64,000 nt of DNA. It comes from Bacteroidales bacterium. Lineage in GTDB: Bacteria; Bacteroidota; Bacteroidia; Bacteroidales; UBA932. The stretch covers positions 1 to 64,000 of the forward strand of contig JAFYVM010000050.1 of NCBI GenBank assembly GCA_017549145.1, written 5' to 3'. The translations under genes were made by a program, and so were the position numbers. Each line of letters begins with the position of its first letter. Within the stretch, counting starts at the first letter, position 1. The notes under the pieces are model-generated. The model had not been told where the DNA came from. It searched no databases and saw nothing but the letters and a program-made list of their open reading frames with translations. Of the stretch, positions 17,220 through 26,076 are shown one piece after another.

Positions 17220-18459
17220 TGCATTAGCAGCATTGATAGGCCTTGCTTTGGCCATTGTGCTTATTATTAAGAAATTGTCCCCCGTGTACAGTTTGATGAT
17301 AGGAGCCCTTGCAGGAGGACTCTTGGCTGGTACAGGCTTGGTTGAAACAATTAATCAGATGCTCTCTGGAGTTAAGGATATCACTCCAGCTATCTTGCGA
17401 ATTCTTGCTGCCGGTGTGCTTTCAGGGGTACTCATCAAGACTGGTGCTGCAGCCTCTATCTCTCATGCAGTTGTAAATGGACTTGGTCGTAAGCATGTTT
17501 ATCTTGCAGTGGCTTTTTCAACCCTTCTTCTTACTGGTGTCGGTGTCTTCATTGATGTAGCTGTAATCACTGTCGCTCCTATTGCCTTGATGTTGGGTAA
17601 GAAGCTCTCGCTTCCGGGTGGTAAACTCCTTCTTGCCATGGTAGGTGGCGGTAAATGTGGAAACATAATGTCTCCAAACCCTAACACAATTATTGCAGCA
17701 GAGAACTACGATGCCCCACTTTCTTCTGTAATGGGTGCTGGTGTTATCCCTGCTATCATCGGTTTGATTCTTACTGTATATGTAATCGTGCCTTTATTGC
17801 CTTCGCGCACAGGTCTTACTTATGAAGCTGGAGACGAGGATGAGGCTTCTCTTCCTCCATTCTGGGCAAGTATCGCTGGACCTTTAGTAACAGTTGCCCT
17901 CCTGGCTCTCAGACCAATCTTCGGAATTAATATTGATCCTATGATTGCTTTGCCAGTAGGTGGTATTGTTGGAATTTTGACTACCCGTTCATGGGCTAAG
18001 TCAGGAGAATGCATCTCATTCGGTCTCGAAAAGATGTCTACTGTCGCTATCCTCTTGGTTGGAACAGGTACAATAGCTGGAGTCATAAAGGCTTCCGAGA
18101 TCAAGGATGTGCTTATCAATCTTCTTTCCGGATGGGAAGGTGGTGGAGTCATCATGGCCCCTCTTTCAAGTATGCTCATGTCAGCAGCCACAGCTTCCAC
18201 AACTGCTGGTGCAACAATCGCCTCAGCATCATTTGCTCAGACCGTCCTCGGAGCTGGAGTAGCTGCAGTATGGGCAGCAGCAATGACAAATGCCGGAGCG
18301 ACTGTCCTGGATCATCTCCCTCACGGCTCCTTCTTCCACGCAACAGGTGGTTCAGTAGGAATGTCCATCAAGGAACGTATGAAACTGATTCCATACGAAA
18401 CCCTTGTCGGACTCGTGCTTACCCTCCTATCTCTCGCATCTTATTTTATCATTGCCTAG
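17212..18459 (+). CDS. GntP-family permease (gluconate/glycerate type)
   Basis: An inner-membrane H+-symporter of the GntP family, whose members carry gluconate, fructuronate, glycerate and related hydroxy acids. The 415 residues are hydrophobic throughout with about 11-13 helices. Family segments are visible: GGKCGNIMSPNPNTIIAAENY near residues 145-165 (GGKCGNIMSPNPN shown), TGTIAGVIKAS, and ATASTTAGATIASASF. Its ATG lies inside the last codons of the glycerate kinase gene, so D-glycerate is the most likely substrate by context. It ends 8 bases from the convergent rnz gene. Specificity is inference. Confidence 0.9.
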   Translation: MNSALAALIGLALAIVLIIKKLSPVYSLMIGALAGGLLAGTGLVETINQMLSGVKDITPAILRILAAGVLSGVLIKTGAAASISHAVVNGLGRKHVYLAVAFSTLLLTGVGVFIDVAVITVAPIALMLGKKLSLPGGKLLLAMVGGGKCGNIMSPNPNTIIAAENYDAPLSSVMGAGVIPAIIGLILTVYVIVPLLPSRTGLTYEAGDEDEASLPPFWASIAGPLVTVALLALRPIFGINIDPMIALPVGGIVGILTTRSWAKSGECISFGLEKMSTVAILLVGTGTIAGVIKASEIKDVLINLLSGWEGGGVIMAPLSSMLMSAATASTTAGATIASASFAQTVLGAGVAAVWAAAMTNAGATVLDHLPHGSFFHATGGSVGMSIKERMKLIPYETLVGLVLTLLSLASYFIIA

Positions 18460-18467
18460 TTTTTCTA

Positions 18468-19391
18468 TTATAATTCTATGACATCGCCGTCGTGTGCCAG
18501 TGTTACGTCTGGGAAGATTGTCTGTATTTCATCCAGGAAGAAATCCACAGATGGGAATCTTGAGGAATAGTGTCCCACAATAAGTTTTTTCACGGCAGCA
18601 TCTTTAGCGACTTGGGCTGCTTGGAGAGTGGTGGAGTGAAATGTCTTTTCCGCCATTTCTTGCATTTCTGCAGGGAATGTTGCCTCGTGATACAGCAGAT
18701 CGACGCCTTTTACCCAATCCTTGAGTTCATTTAATGGCGCAGTGTCACTGCAGTAGGCATAACTACGTGGCAGATATCTGTAATATGTGACATCTTCGTT
18801 TTTAATGACGAGGCTTCCGTGATCATCATTTTCTCTTACGACGTCTTCTCCTCTTTTCAGAGTGCCGATCTCAGAAAGTGACAGATCGTATTTCTCAATC
18901 GCATCCTTTTTAACGTTGCGCTGAGGAACTTTTTCTCTAATGAGGAATCCAAATGTGTTGACACGATGGTTTAATGGGAATGCAAGCAGTTCTGTCCTAC
19001 GGTTCTCATACACTAATTCTGGCTCGGTCATCTCCAGTGACGTGAAATTTATATCAAACAAGAGTCCTTCACCAAACTGAGTCTTGAAGAACTTCAGAAT
19101 AGGTCCAAATTCAGGTGGAGCAAAAATATTTAACGGCGATTTGCGCCCAAGCAATCCCATGGTAGACAACAGACCAAATATGCCGAAAATGTGATCTCCA
19201 TGTATATGGCTAAGACAGATGTGCTCAATTCTAAGAAAAGAAATTCCTGCCTTGCGAATCTGTATTTGTGCTCCCTCTCCACAATCAATCATGAATAATC
19301 GTCCACGCACATCCACAATATGTGCGCTTGGATATCTGCTGGTAGTTGGCAGGGCAGATGCCGTTCCCAATATGTGAATCGTAAAATTCAT
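18468..19391 (-). CDS. rnz: Ribonuclease Z (tRNA 3'-processing endonuclease)
   Basis: RNase Z cuts precursor tRNAs lacking CCA just after the discriminator base. The 307-residue protein is the bacterial short form with the metallo-beta-lactamase fold. Visible motifs are LGTASALPT at the N-terminus, the zinc-binding HIHGDH (residues 62-67), LLYHEATF, the long flexible-arm region in the middle (about 140-195), and VGHYSSR near the C-terminus. It is transcribed alone, with a TAACTTTG promoter element 22 bases upstream of its start, and is isolated from gltX by a large hairpin. Confidence 0.94.
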   Translation of the reverse strand: MNFTIHILGTASALPTTSRYPSAHIVDVRGRLFMIDCGEGAQIQIRKAGISFLRIEHICLSHIHGDHIFGIFGLLSTMGLLGRKSPLNIFAPPEFGPILKFFKTQFGEGLLFDINFTSLEMTEPELVYENRRTELLAFPLNHRVNTFGFLIREKVPQRNVKKDAIEKYDLSLSEIGTLKRGEDVVRENDDHGSLVIKNEDVTYYRYLPRSYAYCSDTAPLNELKDWVKGVDLLYHEATFPAEMQEMAEKTFHSTTLQAAQVAKDAAVKKLIVGHYSSRFPSVDFFLDEIQTIFPDVTLAHDGDVIEL

Positions 19392-19412
19392 TCTTTTAAG
19401 TTCAAGTTCTTA

Positions 19413-19420
19413 CAAAGTTA
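19413..19420 (-). promoter_or_regulatory. Putative -7 element (TAACTTTG) for rnz
   Basis: The minus strand has TAACTTTG, a TAnnTTTG match, between the terminator hairpin and the rnz start at 19391. Confidence 0.5.
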
Positions 19421-19456
19421 ACGAAACTTCTTTATATGCCTCTAGAAGAACGTGTA

Positions 19457-19539
19457 AAAATACCACCAGCCTCATAAGCTCACATTTTGCCGGGTAGGCT
19501 AGCGAAGCGACCTGTGAGAGATGAGGCTGGTGGTATTTT
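19457..19539 (-). terminator. Very long hairpin terminator after gltX (bidirectional form)
   Basis: A perfect 19-bp inverted repeat (19457-19475 with 19521-19539; core ACCACCAGCCTCAT) is extended by CTCACA/TGTGAG (19479-19484 with 19513-19518) around a 28-base loop that contains TAGCGAAGCGA. On the minus strand it follows the gltX stop and is flanked by a T run, as expected for a terminator of the dcw-gltX transcript. A-run/T-run symmetry makes it potentially active in both directions. The stem is unusually long for a simple terminator and could be a repeat element. Confidence 0.75.
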
Positions 19540-19556
19540 GTTGCTATATCAGCTGA

Positions 19557-21191
19557 TTAGCAGAGCGTAGCCTTGATGAAGTCGATACGTTTTGCAAATT
19601 CCTTTTTGCCGATGAGGGTAACGATGTCTGCGATACCGAGACCGTTTGATGCGCCCACCATTGCGAGGCGGAGACAGTTCATTACCTTACCCATTGGCCA
19701 CTCATTGCCACGGATGTACTCCTCAAGTGGTCCCTCGAGAGACTCTTTTGTGAACTCACCCTCGAAGTTAACGATGAAATCAGCCACCTGAAGTGCAAGA
19801 GTGTAGTTCTCCTCTTTCCAGAACTTTGCAGCATCCTTCTCAACGAATGATGTAGGAGCTACGAAAAGATATGGAGCGATATCCCAGAAATCTGCCACGA
19901 ATGTAGCTCTCTCCTGGATCAATGCAACAATTCTCTCAACATACTGGCGTGAGAAGATCTTGTTCTCGAAATCAGCTCCGCTTGGAGTCATCTGTGAACC
20001 GGCTGTAAGGGCACATGCAGGGCAGTCAACAATCTGAAGACCCTTAGACTCAAGAACTGGAATATATGCCTCAGTGAGCTCAGCAACGTTCTTCATGCGG
20101 AGATACTCCTTGTTGTACCACTTAGCCTTGTCAGCGTTGAAACGAGCACCTGACTTGATCACTCTCTCAAGTGAGAATGCTCCCACGAGCTCCTCAAGTG
20201 AGAAAAGCTCCTGCTCAGTACCTGGGTTCCATCCAAGCATTGCAAGAAGGTTCACGAATGCCTCAGGGAAGTAACCGTCCTCACGGTATCCACGTGAAAC
20301 CTCACCCTCTGAGTTAACCCACTGAAGCGGGAACACTGGGAAGCCGAGACGATCTCCGTCACGCTTAGAAAGCTTACCCTTTCCGTCTGGCTTAAGCAAC
20401 AAAGAAAGGTGAGCGAAACGTGGCTGTGTGTCTGTCCATCCGAACGCCTCATACAGGAGGTAGTGGAGTGGAAGTGATGGAAGCCACTCCTCACCACGGA
20501 TTACCTCTGTAATCTCCATAAGGTGGTCATCCACGATGTTTGCAAGGTGATATGTCGGGAGTTCGTCAGCTCTCTTCCAAAGAACCTTGTCATCAAGAGT
20601 TGAAGTGTTGACCTCTACGTGTCCGCGGATAAGGTCATCCATTGCTACAACTCTGTTCTCCGGCATCTTGAAACGGATAGTCCAGTCGTTGCGGCTCTCA
20701 AGAAGCTCCTTAACCTCAGCTTCGTCCATGCAGAGTGAGTTGCGAAGACCCATACGTGTAGTCTGACCATAGATGAATGTCTGGCCGTTAGCCTCCATTT
20801 CAGCACGCTTTGCGCCAAGTTCCTCAGCTGTATCGAATGCGTAGTATGCATATCCGTTTTCAACGAGCTGCTCAGCATACTGACGGTAGATAGGCTTACG
20901 CTGGCTCTGTCTGTATGGCGCGTGCGGGTGACGCTCAGATGCTGTCTCCACTACATTGCCTTCTGCATCTACTCCCTCGTCAGGAACGATGCCACACCAG
21001 TTAAGTGCCTCGATGATATATTTCTCTGCTCCAGGAACGAATCTCTGTGAGTCAGTATCTTCAATTCTAATGATGAAATCTCCTCCACGCTGCTTAGCAA
21101 AGAGGTAGTTGTAAAGAGCCGTTCTGACTCCTCCCATGTGGAGAGGACCTGTTGGTGACGGTGCAAACCTTACTCTTGTCTTTCTTTCCAT
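19557..21191 (-). CDS. gltX: Glutamate--tRNA ligase
   Basis: GltX charges tRNA-Glu with glutamate. The 544-residue class I synthetase shows the HIGH-type motif in PSPTGPLHMGG (residues 11-21), IRIEDTD, and the KMSKS-type motif KLSKR (residues 273-277), followed by GFPVFPLQW and the anticodon-binding helical domain. The absence of the long N-terminal features of GlnRS and the RIEDTD context point to GluRS. It starts 13 bases after the ftsZ stop with no terminator between, so it is likely the last gene of the dcw transcript; a large hairpin follows. Confidence 0.95.
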   Translation of the reverse strand: MERKTRVRFAPSPTGPLHMGGVRTALYNYLFAKQRGGDFIIRIEDTDSQRFVPGAEKYIIEALNWCGIVPDEGVDAEGNVVETASERHPHAPYRQSQRKPIYRQYAEQLVENGYAYYAFDTAEELGAKRAEMEANGQTFIYGQTTRMGLRNSLCMDEAEVKELLESRNDWTIRFKMPENRVVAMDDLIRGHVEVNTSTLDDKVLWKRADELPTYHLANIVDDHLMEITEVIRGEEWLPSLPLHYLLYEAFGWTDTQPRFAHLSLLLKPDGKGKLSKRDGDRLGFPVFPLQWVNSEGEVSRGYREDGYFPEAFVNLLAMLGWNPGTEQELFSLEELVGAFSLERVIKSGARFNADKAKWYNKEYLRMKNVAELTEAYIPVLESKGLQIVDCPACALTAGSQMTPSGADFENKIFSRQYVERIVALIQERATFVADFWDIAPYLFVAPTSFVEKDAAKFWKEENYTLALQVADFIVNFEGEFTKESLEGPLEEYIRGNEWPMGKVMNCLRLAMVGASNGLGIADIVTLIGKKEFAKRIDFIKATLC

Positions 21192-21204
21192 ATCTTATAA
21201 ATCT

Positions 21205-22446
21205 TTATTTCTCATTGTTTGAACCCTGAGCCTTTCTTCTGATGGCTGCAATGTTTTCCAATCTGCTCTTATTTTCACCTTCTCTGATGATGAGAGCTGG
21301 TTTTTGTCCGTTTTCGAAGAGGTTCTTCTTGCGCAACATCTTGTTGTTATAGCCGATCTTCTGCATTCTTACCTCTGGGAGCTCCACGCCTTCGCTGCTG
21401 AACTCTCCTTTGTGGAATTCGAAGTCTGGTTCAATAATCACGATATTTCCAAGGTCAGTCTGTGGCTGAGCCATGACTGTATTGATTCCTGTAACGATGA
21501 TAGTGATGTTGACTCTATCACCGAACTCAGGATCTTCGTCAAATACGATACCGCTCTTGAAGTTGTTAGCCTTGCCAGTGTATGTCTTGATAAGATCGGT
21601 AACTTTTCCGTACTCCGCCATTGTCATACCCTGTGCATTGTCACCGATCGTTACATTGATAAGGACATTTGCTGCAGTCTTAAGGTCGAAATCATTAAGG
21701 AGTGGAGACTCAAGAGCCATCTTTACTGAATCCTCGATTCTGTTAGCTCCAGTACCTGTTCCACATCCCATGAGAGCGTATCCGCTGTCTTTCATCATGG
21801 TCTTTACGTCCTTGAAGTCGACGTTGATATATCCTCTCTTCTGGATGATTTCAGTAATACCCCTTACTGCTGTAGCAAGCACTTCGTCAGCCTTAGGGAA
21901 GGCATCCTGCATAAGTAGGTCTCCATATACATCGAAAAGCTTTTCGTTGTCGATGATAAGAAGGCTGTCCACATTCTTCTCAAGCTCACTGATTCCGTCA
22001 AGAGCCTTAGACATTGTCTCGTTACCCTGGTTTCTGAAAGGAATGGTAACGACTCCCACTGTGAGGATTCCCTTCTTCTTAGCCATTGCTGCGATCACTG
22101 GAGCGGCACCTGTACCAGTACCACCACCCATACCGGCAGTGATGAAGAGCATCTCTGTTCTACCATCAAAGATGGTGTTCATGATCTGCTCCTGTGCGTT
22201 GATGGCTGCATTTCTACCTACTGTCGGATCAGTACCCGCACCGAGGTCACCCATCTTGATCTTTGTAGGGACATCACACTTGTTCAGAGCCTGTGAGTCA
22301 GTGTTGGCAACGATGAATGAGCAACCCTCAATCTTCTGGTTGTACATATAGTTGACAGCGTTGCATCCGCCTCCACCTACTCCAAGTACTTTTATTATCG
22401 AATCTGGTGAAACCCAGTCTACTGGTGTTATATCAAAGTTATCCAT
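21205..22446 (-). CDS. ftsZ: Cell division protein FtsZ
   Basis: FtsZ is the tubulin-like GTPase that forms the division ring. The 413 residues contain the GTP-binding GVGGGGCNAVNYM (22-34), the tubulin signature GGGTGTG (107-113), and the catalytic T7-loop segment NVDFKDV. The region after the GTPase core (about 330-413) is short and charged (HKGEFSSEG, RKKNLFENG) and ends in QGSNNEK. I see no typical C-terminal FtsA-binding peptide (xIPxFLRxx), although KPALIIRE is a weak look-alike about 45 residues from the end. It follows ftsA closely within the cluster. Confidence 0.95.
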   Translation of the reverse strand: MDNFDITPVDWVSPDSIIKVLGVGGGGCNAVNYMYNQKIEGCSFIVANTDSQALNKCDVPTKIKMGDLGAGTDPTVGRNAAINAQEQIMNTIFDGRTEMLFITAGMGGGTGTGAAPVIAAMAKKKGILTVGVVTIPFRNQGNETMSKALDGISELEKNVDSLLIIDNEKLFDVYGDLLMQDAFPKADEVLATAVRGITEIIQKRGYINVDFKDVKTMMKDSGYALMGCGTGTGANRIEDSVKMALESPLLNDFDLKTAANVLINVTIGDNAQGMTMAEYGKVTDLIKTYTGKANNFKSGIVFDEDPEFGDRVNITIIVTGINTVMAQPQTDLGNIVIIEPDFEFHKGEFSSEGVELPEVRMQKIGYNNKMLRKKNLFENGQKPALIIREGENKSRLENIAAIRRKAQGSNNEK

Positions 22447-22467
22447 TGTCTTCTTCTGTCAAAACTA

Positions 22468-23946
22468 TTAAACGTCGCTGTCATCAATTTCCTTTTCAAC
22501 CTCATTGAAAAGAGTTTCAAAGATAGTCCAGATAGGCTTCTTACCTGTGCGTGGCTCCTTTACCTTTTTAGGCTTTTTCTTCGGCTCTGGCTTAGTCTCT
22601 TCTTCTTTAACAACATTACCGAACAAGTCGCGGTTTTCATTGTCCTCAACCTTCTCTCCCTCCTCATTCTTTTCCTCAGCAGGAACCTCCGCTACTACTT
22701 CCGGCTCTTCAATTATGATTTCATCCGGATTGTTATCTTCCTCTTCTTCCACCTCCTGGACAATAGCACAGTTGATACCATATTTAGCGGCCTGAATAAG
22801 TCCTATAGATGTAGCAGCAGATGTCTCAGACAAGCCCATGCATCCAGAGTAAGAGAAGAGCTGTCTTGGGTATCCGGTTCTTACCTTATATCCTGAGATG
22901 TCATGGATGAAATTGCTGATATTTGTAATCTGTGCTGTACCTCCTGTAATCACGATACCGCTTCTGAGCATATCGGCAAAGCCACTCATTTCGATTTCAT
23001 AGAGAATGGCCATGATGATTTCCTCAACTCTGGCTGTAATAAGTTCCGAGAGATATTTTACAGGAAGAGTCTTGTCTGCATCTCCGTTGTTGCTTCTGAT
23101 ATGGAGTACTTTCTCGCTAAGGTTAAGTAGCTTGTCCGGCATGCACGCGCCATAAGCAAGCTTTATGTTCTCAGCAAGTTTTTCTGTGATCTCAGCTTCG
23201 TTCTTGATGTCGTCAGTAATATTCTTTCCTCCGAATGGAATAGACGCATAGTGACGCATTACATTGCCCTCATATATTGAGACAGATGTGCTGCCCGCTC
23301 CGATGTCAACTAGAGCCACACCGTTCTCCATCTCTGACTCATAAAGAACAGCCTTAGCTGTAGTGTCAGCCGTGAAGAACTTCTGAATAGGAATGATACC
23401 AGCTCTCTCCATTACGAGGTTGATCTTCTTGAGGTCATTCTGTTTTCCGATGAAGATCTTGAAATAACCCTCGAGCACATCGCTTGTCATACCCACGATG
23501 TCGTTCTCGATGATCTGGAAGTTTTCACCATCTGAGAATGACTGTGCCACCGCGCCAAAGATAGCCTCATTGTCGGTATTGATATTAGGATATGTGCTCA
23601 GTGCATAGCTCTTAAGCTCTTCGATATCTTCTGATGTGATGTCTGTGCACTCTCCTCTATCAATGATTGCCTGCTTGGCAACCTCTGTTCTGATCGGATA
23701 CTTAGGAACGCCTACGACAGCCTGTGTGATCTTGATGCCAAGTTCTTCTTCTGCTGTTGCAATAGCCTTCTTAAGCGCGTCTGTGGCCTGCGAAACGTTG
23801 TACACTCCGCTATATCTGATACCCGCAGACGGGCTCTCTTTGTAGTAGATGATCTGGACATCATTGCCTTCCACCTGGGCTACGGTGATGGCAATCTTGG
23901 AGGTTCCAAGATCTACTGATACGATGTGTTTTTCAATGTTGCTCAT
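22468..23946 (-). CDS. ftsA: Cell division protein FtsA
   Basis: FtsA is the actin-like ATPase that tethers FtsZ to the membrane. The 492-residue protein has the actin-fold phosphate motifs VSVDLGTSKIA near the N-terminus and LVDIGAGSTSVSI mid-protein, plus the FtsA-specific 1C domain between. A long acidic-then-basic linker (EEEEDNNPDE to KKKPKKVKE, about 395-465) precedes the C-terminal amphipathic helix KPIWTIFETLFNEV, expected to bind the membrane. The extended linker is common in Bacteroidota forms. It lies between ftsQ and ftsZ. Confidence 0.94.
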   Translation of the reverse strand: MSNIEKHIVSVDLGTSKIAITVAQVEGNDVQIIYYKESPSAGIRYSGVYNVSQATDALKKAIATAEEELGIKITQAVVGVPKYPIRTEVAKQAIIDRGECTDITSEDIEELKSYALSTYPNINTDNEAIFGAVAQSFSDGENFQIIENDIVGMTSDVLEGYFKIFIGKQNDLKKINLVMERAGIIPIQKFFTADTTAKAVLYESEMENGVALVDIGAGSTSVSIYEGNVMRHYASIPFGGKNITDDIKNEAEITEKLAENIKLAYGACMPDKLLNLSEKVLHIRSNNGDADKTLPVKYLSELITARVEEIIMAILYEIEMSGFADMLRSGIVITGGTAQITNISNFIHDISGYKVRTGYPRQLFSYSGCMGLSETSAATSIGLIQAAKYGINCAIVQEVEEEEDNNPDEIIIEEPEVVAEVPAEEKNEEGEKVEDNENRDLFGNVVKEEETKPEPKKKPKKVKEPRTGKKPIWTIFETLFNEVEKEIDDSDV

Positions 23947-23958
23947 ATGTTGTTTTTC

Positions 23959-24702
23959 TTATTTGCAGATGATCTGTCCTGAATATTTTACGTTTACTGT
24001 AGTGTAACGGCTGCTGTCTGTCACTGGAATGATGCTGCTGTAGTAGAGCTTCATTCTTTCCATCTTCTGCTCTATACCGTCTGGCTGCCCGAACAGGAAC
24101 TTTTCGTTACCCTTTCTTGGAATAAGTGTAAGGTTGCCTGTTGTGTCAATTGAGATGTTCACAATCTTGTTTTTCCATTCGCTGCTGTCCTCAATGAAAT
24201 TGACCAGTCTTACTATCTTCAAGATCTGAGCTGAGTCTGTCATCTCAGGAATATGTCCATCAACTGACTGTACGTAAGACGCGTAGGTGCTTTGAAGAGG
24301 AAAGGCTCTACCATGTCTGTCGGCATAGTATCCGTGATCCTTACCGATAAATCTTACAATCGGCTGTCTTTGGTTGACTTCGATATTCAGTATTCCATTC
24401 TTTGTGATATATGCAACAGTACCTAGAATTGCACTCTTGCTTTTAAGTATCTCCTCAATGCTGTTAAGATTGATGCTGTCAATCGCTGTTCCAAGACACT
24501 CACCATATTCTTGAGTGAGGAAACCCTTGACGTCGCTAGCCAGAACGAATTGGTTTTCCAGACTGTCAGTCACGACTACATTTATTCCCGTACATGTAAT
24601 CTGCTCCCTGTGATTCTTGCCTGTGTTGTGGTACACGACAAACAGGAATGCGCCAAGAATAGCACAAACTACAGGAATCATATACATCAGGAACTTCTTC
24701 AT
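23959..24702 (-). CDS. ftsQ: Cell division protein FtsQ
   Basis: FtsQ is a bitopic membrane protein that links early and late divisome parts. The 247 residues include an N-terminal transmembrane helix (about 4-25), then a POTRA/FtsQ-type periplasmic region. Sequence similarity in this family is weak, so the call leans on position between murC and ftsA, the length, topology and segments such as EVNQRQPIVRF and GYYADRHGRAFPL that match the FtsQ beta domain. Confidence 0.88.
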   Translation of the reverse strand: MKKFLMYMIPVVCAILGAFLFVVYHNTGKNHREQITCTGINVVVTDSLENQFVLASDVKGFLTQEYGECLGTAIDSINLNSIEEILKSKSAILGTVAYITKNGILNIEVNQRQPIVRFIGKDHGYYADRHGRAFPLQSTYASYVQSVDGHIPEMTDSAQILKIVRLVNFIEDSSEWKNKIVNISIDTTGNLTLIPRKGNEKFLFGQPDGIEQKMERMKLYYSSIIPVTDSSRYTTVNVKYSGQIICK

Positions 24703-24719
24703 GGGTGGCTGTCGTTAAT

Positions 24720-26069
24720 TTATGCGTTTTTACCGCGTAGAGCCTCGCTGATATCGTCTGCGAGCAATCCGATGTCGCCGCATCCGAGAGTTACCATGAG
24801 CTCAATATCATTATTCTTTACATAATCTACCACTTCGCATCTCTTGAGAAGAGTCTTCTTCGGTGCCTGTACATTGTCGAAGATAATGTCAGATGTCACT
24901 CCTGGAATCGGCTCCTCGCGAGCTGGATAAATCTCAGTCATCACAACCTCGTCAGCAGTGCTGAGAACCTGTGCGAACTCCTTGGCGAAGTCTCTTGTTC
25001 TTGTGAAGAGATGTGGCTGGAATACTGCAGTAAGCTTTCTTCCAGGGTATGCTCTGCGGATAGTCTTAAGTGATGCTGCGATTTCCTCCGGATTGTGAGC
25101 GAAGTCATCAAGGAATACGCATCCCTCGGTCTTGTAGTGAACATCAAATCTTCTCTTTACACCAGCGAATGATGCAAGAGCCTCTTTTATCTTCTCCGGC
25201 TCGAGTCCGTAAGTAAGAGCGATTGCTGCAGCTCCTGTTGCATTCTCTACATTGATCTGTCCAGGAACATTGATGAAGCAGTTCTCAATCACGCCACCAG
25301 GGTAGTGGAGATTGAAATGACCGAAGTCATCAATGAGCTCAGCATAGAAGTCAGCCTTTGGCTCAGCTGCTCCGTAAGTATATACTTTAGCCTTTGTGTC
25401 AGCCTGAGTAATATCGAGTCCATATCTGGCGATAACTGTTCCGCTTACCTGAGAAGCGAAGATCTTGAATGCTTCTCTGAGGTGCTCCATGTCACCGTAG
25501 ATATCAAGGTGGTCGGCATCAATTGATGTGATTACAGCAATCTCAGGGTAAAGCTGGTGGAATGATCTGTCGAACTCGTCGGCCTCTACAACGATGATGT
25601 CGTTCTCACCGATAATCATATTGGTGCCGAAGTTCTTCGAAATTCCTCCAAGGAATGCTGAACATCCTTCTCCTGTTGCAAGGAAGATATGAGTGGCAAG
25701 TGTACTTGTAGTTGTCTTACCGTGGCTACCGGCAACTGCCATGCAACGCTGTCCGCGTGTAATTTCACCAAGAGTCCTTGAGCGCTTGATTACTCTGTAA
25801 CCATTCTCCTGAACATACACGAGTTCGCCCATGTTCTTAGGAACTGCAGGAGTATAAACCACGAGTGTGTTCTCTACGTCCTTTGGTACGTATGCGATGT
25901 TATCCTCATAGTGAACCTCGATACCCTCTGATTCAAGTGTACGTGTGAGGGGGGTGCAGGTTCTGTCATAACCGCTGACCTTATAACCCTTAGCGTTGTA
26001 ATATCTGGCGATGGCGCTCATTCCGATTCCGCCGATGCCGATAAAATAAATATGATTGTACTGACTCAT
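24720..26069 (-). CDS. murC: UDP-N-acetylmuramate--L-alanine ligase
   Basis: MurC adds L-alanine to UDP-MurNAc, the first peptide step of peptidoglycan precursor synthesis. Counted from the ATG at 26069 it has 449 residues with the nucleotide-binding IGIGGIGMSAIA (10-21), the P-loop AGSHGKTT (113-120), and the C-terminal domain with DDFAHNPEEI and FQPHLFTR. An earlier ATG at 26087 would overlap the end of murG; the later one starts right at the conserved YFIGIGGIGMS and leaves an 8-base gap, so it is preferred. Confidence 0.94.
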   Translation of the reverse strand: MSQYNHIYFIGIGGIGMSAIARYYNAKGYKVSGYDRTCTPLTRTLESEGIEVHYEDNIAYVPKDVENTLVVYTPAVPKNMGELVYVQENGYRVIKRSRTLGEITRGQRCMAVAGSHGKTTTSTLATHIFLATGEGCSAFLGGISKNFGTNMIIGENDIIVVEADEFDRSFHQLYPEIAVITSIDADHLDIYGDMEHLREAFKIFASQVSGTVIARYGLDITQADTKAKVYTYGAAEPKADFYAELIDDFGHFNLHYPGGVIENCFINVPGQINVENATGAAAIALTYGLEPEKIKEALASFAGVKRRFDVHYKTEGCVFLDDFAHNPEEIAASLKTIRRAYPGRKLTAVFQPHLFTRTRDFAKEFAQVLSTADEVVMTEIYPAREEPIPGVTSDIIFDNVQAPKKTLLKRCEVVDYVKNNDIELMVTLGCGDIGLLADDISEALRGKNA

Positions 26070-26076
26070 ATGCCTC

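Noticed and set aside
19441..19556. Insertion-sequence end or small RNA gene
   Set aside because: No transposase or target duplication is seen; the hairpin position after gltX is explained better by termination, although a repeat origin is kept as a finding.
21473..22351. Long plus-strand ORF (292 codons) opposite ftsZ
   Set aside because: It is antisense to the highly conserved ftsZ, of low-complexity Ser/Pro/Val-rich composition, with no motif; a codon-structure shadow.
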